A stretch of 64,000 nt of DNA from Ciona savignyi (taxonomy: Eukaryota; Chordata; Ascidiacea; Phlebobranchia; Cionidae): positions 598,966 to 662,965 of the forward strand of contig CH003204.1 in the NCBI GenBank assembly GCA_000149265.1. Reading direction: 5' to 3'. A model generated the notes under the pieces. That model was not told the DNA's origin. It did no database searches and saw only the letters and a list, made by a program, of their open reading frames with translations. Made by a program: the position numbers and the translations under genes. Shown here one piece after another: positions 11,901-23,900 of this stretch (its first letter is position 1; each line of letters begins with the position of its first letter).

Positions 11901-14900
11901 ATTGTTTAGGGAGTTTTTCTCAGGGTGGATGACCACGACCTTAACCCCGACGTCAGGCCACCTGAGTTCAGCCCCAGGGGGTTCAGGGGAATTCCAAACC
12001 ACAATGATCTGAGAAAAATAATTGCAGGAGGTGAGTACTGGGAGAAACTAACCAAAAAAGGATAATAAAAAATAAAACTTATCGTTCAGGTTGCATCAGG
12101 TAAGCATGAATGAGAATAATGTTTAAGTATCACGTTTAGGCTAAATCAGGGGTTCAGCAAACCTAAGCTACTTTGGTTTTTATTTGCATTACCCAACATT
12201 GCCATCATGGTTGATTTGATTAATCCCGCCAATGGATTGCTAAGAGACAATTTCGAATGTGCAATTGCGTTTTCAAAGAATGTGCAGTTGCGTATTCATT
12301 ATTATTTTTAATGAACCAAAAACATAACAAACTAGAAAGTGTCAACCACGTGTTTAACCATCACTATTTGTAAAATACATGTTGTATACCCTATATTCAT
12401 GCTACAGGGTCCCTAACCATAATTTGTATTTTATACACTGAGCTGAGTATGTAGTTTTTGTTTCTGCAAGCATAAACGCATGGGTCCCATAGTGAACATA
12501 CCAAACATATTTTCAATATTTAGTTAAATAAAGAATAAACGTCTTAAATTTACGAACATTTCATCACAAATGTTTTAAATTATAGCTTCTTTTCAAGCGC
12601 TGTAGTGAAATAAAGCTAAATTCCCAAATAGTCCGATTTAGTTTTTTATTGTTTCAAGGAAATTTCCCTGGGTTTAATAGATAAGTTTTTGTTTTTACAT
12701 AAGTGAGTCATGTTATGAAGCAATTCTTAAAGTTTTAATCTGATTTGTCGACTTTTTGTTGGAAATGTCAGTGCGACATGGCATGCCTGTCACAATCATA
12801 ATTCAGGAACATATCTTCGTTTTTATGGGAATTAACCTCAGTAAATGTTTTCTTTATTTAATTGGCACAGAATGTCTAATGTTTTAACATTTTACCAAAT
12901 TTTAATAAAATTAGAGCAGCCGTTCAAGCGCTATGGCCACAAAATCGAATTTATTAGAAAAAAAATGTTTTTGTTTTTTAACGTCTGAGGGGAATTCCCC
13001 TAGAATCATTACCCAAATTTCCTATTTTTTGGGGGTATTTTCCTATGTAATTTCATTATTTCTTCTAAGTGTTAAATCAGTGACTAATGCACTTACATTC
13101 CGACATATTTGATTCAAATTGTAACACCCGTTCAGGCGCTATGCCCAAAAAAGGCAATTTAAAAAAAAAAAAATAGCCTTTTGGTTTTTAACGCCCCAGG
13201 GGAATTCCCCTGAATTTATCACCCAAAATTTTGGTTTCTGCATATCCAGACCATGTACTCTAACAAATTACAAAGTTTTATTGCGATTTAATTACCCCTT
13301 CTGATAAATGTCGGAGCCACAAGCCAAGCCTGTCACAATCATGATTGAGAACAAAATCTTGTTTTTTAGGGTATTTCCCTAGATAATTTTTGTATTTCTT
13401 TTAAGTGTTATATCAGTTGCTAATGTTCTTACATTGTACCAAATCTAACTAAATTTGGAGCAGCCGTTTAAACGCCATGCGCAAAAAAAACTAAATTTTT
13501 AGAAAAAAATACCGTTTTGGTATTTAACCTCTCAGGGGAATTCCCCTGGGTATATCACCCAAAATTTTGGTTTCTGCATATCTAGACCATGTGCGCTGAC
13601 AAATGTCAAAGTTTTATTGCAATTCCATTACCCCTTCTGGTAGATGTCGAAGCCACAAGCCATGACTGTCACAATCATGATTTGAGAACAAAATCGTATT
13701 TTTTAGGGTATTTTCCTAGGTAATTTTTTGATTTCTTTTAAAGTTTGTATCATTGGCTAATGTTCTTACAATTCTACCAAATCTAATTAAAATTGGAGTA
13801 GCCGATCAATCACTATGGCCAAAAAAGGTACCTTTTTAAAAAAAAGTACCGTTTTGGTTTTTCACCTCTCAGGGGAATTCCCCAAATTAAATTACCCAAA
13901 ATTTTGGCTTCTGCATATCTAGACTATGTGAACTAACAAATGTTAAAGTTTTATTGCGATTCCATAACCCCTTCTGGTAGATGTTGGAGCCACAAGCCAT
14001 GACTGTCAAACCTTTGACAAAAAAAAAAAAAAAAAAAAAAACGGACAAAAACAATATGTGTCCCATTTTTCCAAATGGGACCCATAACTAAACACTCATA
14101 AAAAAGTTATTACACAGGATCTTTTTTACGGCTTATCTTTCTATATTTTAAGTTACTATTTATTTTTAACAGCCAAAAAGTAACTACTAATGCACAGAAA
14201 TAAAAAATAAGACGTGATGAAAAAACTTACTTTATTTAAATGAGGTAGACCAATCAGCCTTTCCACAGCTTGCAATAACACTTCTTCTCGTTTGTAAGTC
14301 AGCATCACCATAGTAAACTGCTCCCATGGGGAATTCCCTCCCAGCGACTCCTGGTACACCTTACCCGTGCCCCCTTCCCCACCCCCTATGGGGCGGAATC
14401 CGTTGCTGGAACCTGGAACCGGGGTTGGGGGGTTAGCAAGGGGAAGTTTAAAGGAGATAAACTGCATACTAAAGCACAATTAGGTCATTGTGTTAGTTAG
14501 TGTTTTAGGTTGGGGGTAGTTGAGATTACTGTTAGTTAGTTAGTGTTTTAGGTTTGGGTTAGTTAAGGTTAGTGTCAGTTAGTTAGTGTTTTAGGTTTGG
14601 GTTAGAAATTAGCTTTAGTGTTGGATTGAATTCGAATTTATATAATTGGGGTTAGACTTTAGGGTTGAAAAAAGAGTTGGATATTTTAATCTATTTTCCA
14701 TTTAGTGTTGAATTTTGCACAAGTGTTCAACTGTGTTAGTGAGAGAACAAAATATCACATCGTTTTTGTGTAGTATTACTAAATTCACTGTGAAAATGGA
14801 AGTCACCTATAAACTGGGCATCGGAGGGCAGTAATCGGTCCTTCGGGGTGAAGGGGTAAAGATTGAAGGGGCCGGGTATGTTATTCCATGTATCACGTGA

Positions 14901-17900
14901 ATCGAGGGTGACAGACGTGTAGTTTCGGGTGAACTGGGGGGAGCTGGTGCTTTCTTCAATTGGGGGAATCCCAAATTCGCTCTGCGCGTCCCCGGGTGAT
15001 ACCACATGCTCCACGACGGGGTAGCTCCGGTGGGCGATCACATTACTGGGGTGATTAAAAGATAAATTGAAGAAATTTGTATTTTATGGTTAATACAAAA
15101 TACCAAAAAAAAATCATTTTTACACACAAAAATTGATTTAAAAGAAATTGCATTTGATGCTCCGGTGGGGGACCACATTGCTGGGGTAATAATGGAAGTT
15201 GCAAGAAAATATTAAAGAATATTGCATTTTACAAAAAAAATGCGATTTTTTCAAAAAAATAACAAAATTGACGCAAAACAAGAAAACTGTATTTTAAGAT
15301 TTTGGATTGCTGTTTCATGATGGTGGTTAAATAAAAAATGTCTTAATAAAAGTATCATTTTTGGCACGTGTTTTTGTTATCGTTGGTAACATAGTTCTTG
15401 CGTTTTCCTTAATTCACAAACCTGGGAACATCTTCGACTGGAAGAGCTGGAATTTGTAGTCGAGTTCGTAGCAGAGCGAGATGGACTCCACCACCTGTGA
15501 AGGCGTGGAGAGGTATGTGTCGTACAAGAACCTCCCCTGTCTCCGCATCGATATGATCTCGGCGTGGGGGATGTTGGAGAGAAAAAGGGAAGCTCTGTTA
15601 CTCTTGCCTGATGGAGGGGAGGTTAAAAAAGGGGTGCAAAACTTCTCTGGTTGGCGGGCCAGATGAGGGAAAATGAAGTTCTTGGTGGGCCGGATTATTA
15701 CATGAATAGTATTCAATATCTTAATTACAGGGTATGGTTAGATAGTCTGCGGTATGGTTAGATATAGTCTCCAGTAAAAATCTTTTCACGGGCCGGACTC
15801 GGCCTGCAGGCCATATGTTGCTTATGCCTATTATAAAGGGTAAAATCTGAATGAGTTATTATGAATGCTGGACTTTTACCTGCGGTAAAATAATCGCTGC
15901 TTTCTCCCACGAGATAAACTCGCTGAACGGCAGCCTCGTGTGCGTGCCGAGTAGCACGGGGATGGCACCCGACTGCAACGCTTCGATGAGGCGGGTGGAA
16001 AAGAGAGGGGTGAAGAGGAGGTTGCGATCCTCAGCTGGGAGGATCAACGCGAATGTGGATCGCGATAAAACTGCGAGTCTGTCTCCTTCCGACCCGCACA
16101 GAGACCATTCGGAGCTGAAAGGACGAAAGGGAGGATCTTATTATTTAGAATTGAATCCCACTTAACTTTCACTGATCGGATGCTAGCTGTGGTTTAAAAG
16201 CTGGTTGAACACTCTGTTAAAGATTTTGCTGCTTGGCCGTGAAATACTAAACGGATGAAGGAATGAAAGAATAGAGGGATATCACTTAATAAAATTATAG
16301 AAACTAATTCAAATCGTCCCAAATACCAATCTCAAAGGAAGAGACAACAACCCTAACCTCAACCCTAACAGTAACACCATACTCATTATTTTAGTGAGAG
16401 GTTTCTCTCCTTTCTTCTTTCCCTTATTTTAGTTTTCTCCAATAATATTTATAGACCAATGAATGCTCTCAACTGGTACCCAAACTAGGTGTATTTAAAG
16501 AAACTTTGAAAATCAAATAAACAGTTATTCTACACATTTTGAATTTAGCAATCAAAATTCAAAAAAAAGGTTCTTGTACACATTTTGAACCTAGCAATCA
16601 CCTGAAACCCAGCATCACAGTACGTCACTAGCAATAAAAATTCAAAAAAACAGTTTTGTACACATTTTGAATTTAGCAATCAAAATTCAAATAAACAGTC
16701 ATTGTAAACATTTTAAATTTAGCAATTAAAATTAAAAAAACAGTCATTGTACATATTTGAACCGAGCAATCACCTGAAACCCGGAGTCACAATTCGTTCC
16801 TCCTGACATTGCACTTGCAGCATGAAGTTCCCATGGATGACAGATTCCCTCATTAAATTCATGTTTTCCAGCAGAATTTGATGGAATTCACTGTCTGGAG
16901 GCAAAGCCGCATCTGTTTATATAAGAAACATAAGGGAATATTTTTAGGTTTCATTCTTAGTGATAGAAAATAACTGGAGAGTTATCTAACAGGCAATCAA
17001 AAAATTACCTCTCAACCATCGTCGGTTGACAAGAGCAATTGCATTTGTTGTATTTAATTTAGCAGTTTTTTTAGTACAAAACAAAGGAGAGTTATCATAC
17101 ATGTAATCGTCAGATTACCTCATGCCCACCCATTGAGTTACCTGTTCTTTTGCAGTGTGTTGTATATGATTAAGATTTTTTTCTTTTTACATCTACACAT
17201 TAATCCACTAGGTTCAGAAACGTAGTAATTGTCAAGATATAACTGAATAATTAGAGTCTCGATACAACAACCTTATATGTTTCGGCAGATGACTTACACT
17301 TTAACCAACTAAAATAACTGGTTAAACAAGCGAAAATACATACCGCCATCTGCTTCAGCATGATAATTAGATGGCCATTGTCCTTGAAATGATAATGCGT
17401 AATCTCTCAGCGCAGGCACCTAAAACAATACACAATTTGATTAAAAATGTTAAATTACTATGTGCTTTTATTAGGATAAGCCTTGGGTTTTTAGAATGGA
17501 TTAGTTAAAGAATATCCAATGTGCCTTTAATACCATTTTATGTGAGCTTAACCATCCACAATACCATTTAAAAACCATAATGTTTAACTATCACAAGACA
17601 TCAATTTTTAAAGTAATCTTATCATGAGATCTTAATAAAAGTGTCACGCAGAACTTTTGTTATCTTAGTCTAAGCAAAAAAAAACTTGAATCATATAAAA
17701 TGGCTATTTGTTTATTTAAAGACATTTTGGAAAGTATGTTTAATTAAAATAAAGTAAGGAACTTTCTTAAACATCTCAAAAAGATGCTCTGTGCTGGGAA
17801 GTTTTTTGTTTGTATTGACTCATATTGTATAAGTACTTAATACTAACAATAAACTAAACAACCCTTGAGCAAATAAAATTGTATTTTATCCAAATCTTTT

Positions 17901-20900
17901 TATATTATTATTACATCAAAGTACATGACCTTTTTTATCTAATACATATAATTAAATAAACACACAATCATATTGTCCACACAAATGTTATGTAACTAGA
18001 CTATGACTCGATCAAGTCACCATGGGAGGTAGATAATCTTCTAAATTCTGCTCCTCAATATATTTTTCATCACCATCTACATCTTTTTCATCTGGGTTAG
18101 AATCAACTTCCTTTACAATTGGAGGCAGCTCTTGAGTGGAAAGAGCGATTTGAAAGAAAAATTGAAATTTAGGTAATTTTGTTCCTATTTATCAAGACTT
18201 TTTCATGACATAAAAAAAGTAATAAGCAAATAAATACAGCTGTATCCATTAAGACTCAGAAATAAAATTAATTAATACATAAAAATAGCGAAAAATTAGC
18301 AAATAGACATTGCTAAGAAGATGAAGAAAGTCTCATGAAACTATGAAAACAAAACATTGTGATTTTAAAGATTGAGTTTATAAAAATGAATTAAAAACGT
18401 TTTATACGAAATAGCAGCACTTGAATAGAAATTAGTGTATGCACATTACAACAAGCTGTATCCAAAAAATTCCAAACGTAATAATTTTCAAACAAAAATA
18501 TTATGATTTTATCGATTGCGTTTATAAAAGTGACTTTCATCAACTTACTTGTTTTAAACGAAGGCAGATTAGGAAGCACTGCATCAAAGCCCATGCGAAA
18601 TTGGCTTGCTTCAAAATTAGTTTGTCCCACTATTGCACGTCCCGTGTCTACCCCCTTTAGTGGGTTCTGCGTGGTTGTTTGGTGCGAGAAATACACCAGT
18701 AGATGGTTCCTACCATCCCCTCGCCAGTACGCAAGCGAACGGAGCCAACTTGATATTGCATCCGGTGATATGACTGGTTTTGAGTCAACTGGCATTTAAT
18801 GTGACTTTTTAAATGAGCAGAAACTTATAAATTGGGATTAATTAGACTATATGTATTACAAATAATGGTATTTGCACATATTTAAAGATACAGGCTAGCC
18901 ATGGGCGAAATAGAACTTGGTTTAAAAGGATTCAAACCCCCTAAAAAAACGAACATAAAAACAACACATACACAATAAAGACAGTTTAATTGCTACTTTA
19001 GGCGGTTTAAGCCATACCGCAGGCAATTTAAAAGCTACAAAAGACTGTTTTAATATCCACTGCACATTGTTTAATATTCACGACAAGTGGTCTCATAGAC
19101 TGTAATCGTTCAATTTGCACAACAAGTGGTCTCATAGACTATAAGCCGTTTAATAGCCATGACAAGTGGTCTCATAGACTGCAAGTTGTGTAATACGCAT
19201 GACAAGTGGTCTCATAGACTGCAAGTTGTGTAATACGCATGACAAGTGGTCTCATAGACTGCAAGTCATTAAATAACCATGACAAGTGGTCTCAGAGACT
19301 ATAAGTCTTTTAATACGCATGACAAGTGGTCTCATAGACTGCCAGTTGTGTAATACGCATGACAAGTGGTCTCAAAAACTGCAAGTCTTTTAATACCCAC
19401 ACCAAGTGGTATCATACACTTCAAGTCATTAAATACCCATGACAAGTGGTCTCAAAAAATGTAAGTTGTGTAATACCCACGACAAGCGTTCTCATACACT
19501 ACAAGTCATTAAATACCCACACCAAGTGGTAACATAGAGTGCCAGTTGTGTAATACGCACAACAAATGGTCTCACCTCCAGCAGAGGCCTCCACCTCCCC
19601 AACCACCACCACGTACAGACACGCCGTACTTGGGTCATTCGTGATGTATCGGTTCGTTGAAAACGATATTCTTATCGCTTCTTGAACAAATGAAGTCACG
19701 TCAAATGGTGAGTTATCTAAATCAGGATAAAACCAAGTGTGATATGTCAATGTATATAGAGTTATGTAAACTCATGTGGTCTATACTTGTGTAGATCACA
19801 GGGATAAAAATCAGACATTTTTTCCGGTAACTAGAGATAATGTAATATATATAATGTTGGTGTCAAAAGAGGACTAGATTTAAAGAATGCTTTACTGCCA
19901 TCGCCTTTAGTCACATTATATACAATTTGGTTCTTAATTGGGGTGTGTATAATATCCAACACATTGCTTCCATGATAAAAGTCAAGACCCTAAATTATCC
20001 ACTGTGACAATTTACTGAATAACTTGGCAAAATGTGATATTATTTGCATTTGCTGTGATGTTATTAACATTTGTTGTATTAAAACTAATTCCTTTACTTA
20101 AAAAGTAAAAGTACAGTCTGGACTAACTGCTTATCATAAGTACTAGTTTACTTTTTGTGCACTACTCAAGGACATCGTCAATATATAACCGGGGATGTTT
20201 CTGTAAACGTTGGTGCCAAGTAAAATTTAATCGAATCTTGTGTTCTATTATTAAAACAAAAACAGGTGTTTACACTAAAAAGGTTTTATAATCCAAAAAC
20301 AACTCATTGCGTCACACAAAATTGCCCATTTTCTTCAAGCACTGCTTGTGAAAACTGCTCAAGTGCTGCTAGCAGTTAACCACACCTTTAATCATGAAAT
20401 CAAAGGAATAATATAAATGGCCAACCTGTGTTAAGTGGATAGACATACACCGGGAATTGGGATGTCAAAGAACATCTGGAATAATCGAAGCAACTGTGCA
20501 TTTGGCATCTGGGAGAGAACAAATGATGTAAATACCAGAGATATATAAAATTATACTTGCATGCACTTGTTATATACATATTAAATAAATTCAGGTCGTT
20601 TAGTTTACTGAAAATTTAAATCAGCCTTAGCCTTATTTTTAATTTAGTGTGTCTTGTATTGTGCTGGTTGTTCATTTACATATATAGGCTTAAAATAGGA
20701 GATACGTGTACAACAAAACAATCATTAATCAATAGTTTTCTTGTTTTGTTTTTTGTTCACAAAACACATTTTGTTTTTCTTTAAATAAATCCTTATAAAA
20801 GGATTTGAAATTGGGATATGATTATTTTAGTACAAGGCTATGTGGCAAGAATATCATATATTTCCAGATCTTTAAATTGTGTAGTTTACATTGTGTTGTA

Positions 20901-23900
20901 TATATAACAGATATAAAGGGAACTTACTTATAATGCAAAGACGTGGGAGTCAAATCCACATTCAAGTCTTCTGAAGCCAATAATCTTGCTGGAGCTGCCA
21001 ATTTTGGCTTCTCCACTTCTTTTTGTTCTGTTTTTAACTGGTGGCAGAACAAAAAAAATGTTAACTTATTTTAAAGTATTTAAAATCAATTTATTTTAAA
21101 GCATGTAAAATTAATTTATTTTAAAGTATGCAAAATCAACTTATTTTAAAGTATGTAAAAATAATTTATTTTAAAGTATGTAAAATCAACTTATTTTATT
21201 TTAAAGTATTAAAAATCAACTTATTTTAAAGTATGCAAATCAACTTATTTTAAAGTATTTAAAAACAATTTATTTTAAAGTATATAAAATTAATTTATTT
21301 TAAAGTATGGTATGCAAAATCAACTNNNNNNNNNNNNNNNNNNNNNNNNNNNNNNNNNNNNNNNNNNNNNNNNNNNNNNNNNNNNNNNNNNNNNNNNNNN
21401 NNNNNNNNNNNNNNNNNNNNNNNNNTTCTTGGTTTTATAACAAAAATATGTAAATACTGTAATTAGGTGGCATTATCTCATCCCGCCCACACATAATTAT
21501 CACGTTCAAGTAAGTAGATATCGGAAGCAGGTTTACCTTCCGCCCACATACAGACCAAAATATTTTTACCAAAGAAGGGCATGTTTAATCTCATATTAAA
21601 ATAAAGACGACTAGACGTATTGATTTAATATATACACTAATTCGTTTAACGTTACTGTTCAAAACATGTGTTTAAACTCAAAATAATGCCATTAAAAATC
21701 GATTCATAAATTTTGGAACCTGTTGAATGCGGCTTTTTAGAAACTGCACCTCTCCTTCAGCTTTCTTAACACTTTGTTCCAGCGCGATATACCTCCCTTG
21801 TTGCAGAGATATGTCATCCTGTTACACAGTTTGGCTTATAGGAATCTGTAATTTCTTTTACTTTTTAAAAAGCTATAAGAAACAGCAATTTACTTTTTAA
21901 AAACTACAAGAATCAGTAAATCTCTTTTTAAAACCAGTATATTGATGTTAGACCCTAGAGATTGGGTATATTGACAATGTCAATAGATTAGTTTTGTGGC
22001 AATGTTTGGTATTTATATAGAGACTCTAGTGATACACATTATTATCTATCTTTTACAAGAACAAATCTCAAAAATAGATAAAAACCTGAATATGATTTCG
22101 TCTACTCTCCAGTTCTCTGAGCTCAGTAGAAATTGAACGTTTAATTCTCTTTAACTCATCGATGTGTTTTAAGTCTGTTAACCTGGAAAGTGGCAGTTAA
22201 AGTTTAAACTTATAATTTTAAAGCCAAATTTAGTTAATTAGCTCATAATGGTGGTGTGACTGTACACCAAATCATCACAAACTAATCAGTTGCGTCTTGT
22301 GTCCTTGGACAAAGCATTTACCAAAGGGTATTTAACTAATTAATTAAACGTTAAACAAAAACTCTATCATTGTCTTTATCTTTATCATATACAAGAAATT
22401 GCGATATCTTCGGTACCTGGACTGCAAACAGTTAATCTGATAATTAAGTGTGTTATAATGCATTATAATAGTTTTATAATGTCATTATAATAGTTTTTAT
22501 TTTTCTTTTGCCTATTAATCTACTGGGTTCAAGCCATCTCCACTATGTACCTTTCCAAAGGACACAATCAACTGGCTATTGACCGATTTTGACTTTGCAA
22601 AAAGGTCAAGCAGTTACCTACCAAGTATAGTTTTGTAATTTATTGTGTTTCTTTAACCCTTTAGAAAACGAGATTGTTTTTGCGCAGTTTGTGCGTTTTG
22701 ACCGAGTCCGCTTTGTAGTGCTCTAGCGCCTCTCGTGTTATAGTTAGAGCAAAATGTTCAACACTAGAGTTGTTCGAAATAAAATTTCCAAAATTTCTGA
22801 AATTTTTATTTTTTGATGACGTCACTACTTGGGGGTCCACGTCATATTCTTTCTTATACAATGTTATAGTTTTTGATCTGTTTACAATACAGCCTAACAT
22901 ATTTTTACAAAGTTACTCAGAAACAAATTTCCTACAATTATATTATAATTTTGGTTTGATGACGTCATCAAAATATTACTACGTCACTAATTTCATGTTA
23001 CAGGTCAACCCATGCCAAATTTTTTTTTGTTTTTTTTATTATAAACAATGTTAGAATAGAAATTTAGATTGCAATTAAGTCCATATTGCTTTATCTTACT
23101 ACTTTTTCCTTAAAATAAACTATAAATGAAGGGTTTGAACCAAATTGTGGACTATAACCTTAAAGATACTCAAAACCTCCCCACAAAATGAAAAAAAAAC
23201 TGGTAAGATCACATTCGGGACATCCCAAGAAGCGAAACTGATTCTACTGCCATAAAGACATTAAATGAAACAAACCTTTTGAACGTAGTATTAAAACAAA
23301 CGTTTTTTTGTGATAATTTTCCCTCAAAATTACACCAAAAAAAGTCATAAAATTCAACTAAACTTTACTTCAAAATTTCAAATGCAAAGTTATGTTTATT
23401 TTTACTGTTTTCAAAAGATATATCATATAGCTTTCAAAAGAGACCAAACTTTAGCAGTTTCGACAAGAAATGTTGGAGATTTTTCATTTTGAATGAGCAT
23501 ATGTCAAAAAGGACAAATTTGTTCTTATCGTTTCTAAAGGGTTAAAGCATTGTTTCTAGGGGTATACATCATTATCAAATCGATGTCATTTTTTTTAGTT
23601 AACCACAAAAAAATTAAGAAATATCAAAAAAAGTTAATGCAAGCTTTTAACTCTAACATTATATGTAAGTAATTTTGGAGAAATTCATCAGTTAACCCAG
23701 TTTAGATACAGTCTGTGGGCCGGTCAAAATTGCTTTACAGGCCGGACCCGACCCAGGGCTGTATTTTGCGCATGTCTCAGTTAACCGATATCAGAATGTA
23801 AGCATTATTGGTTTGGTGAGCACAGCTGCTATATTTAATATTTATATTATATTTTATTGGCACATTTTAACGACTGTTTGTTTTGCAGTCTTTTTTAGTT

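Noticed and set aside
14475..14665. Possible internal telomeric repeat (TTAG-rich)
   Set aside because: The units are irregular and lack a TTAGGG register, so a degenerate local repeat is more likely.
18019..18130. Apparent terminal exon ending LPPMVT and a stop
   Set aside because: The stop lies just past a good GT donor. Splicing at 18021 joins in phase to exon 17419-17344 and continues EXTL3.
19045..19575. CRISPR-like array
   Set aside because: Units are contiguous and similar along their full 40 bases, with no unique spacers, in a eukaryotic intron.
22661..23054. ORFs on both strands inside the TTAA element
   Set aside because: Short and AT-rich, with no similarity to a transposase; incidental to a non-autonomous element.
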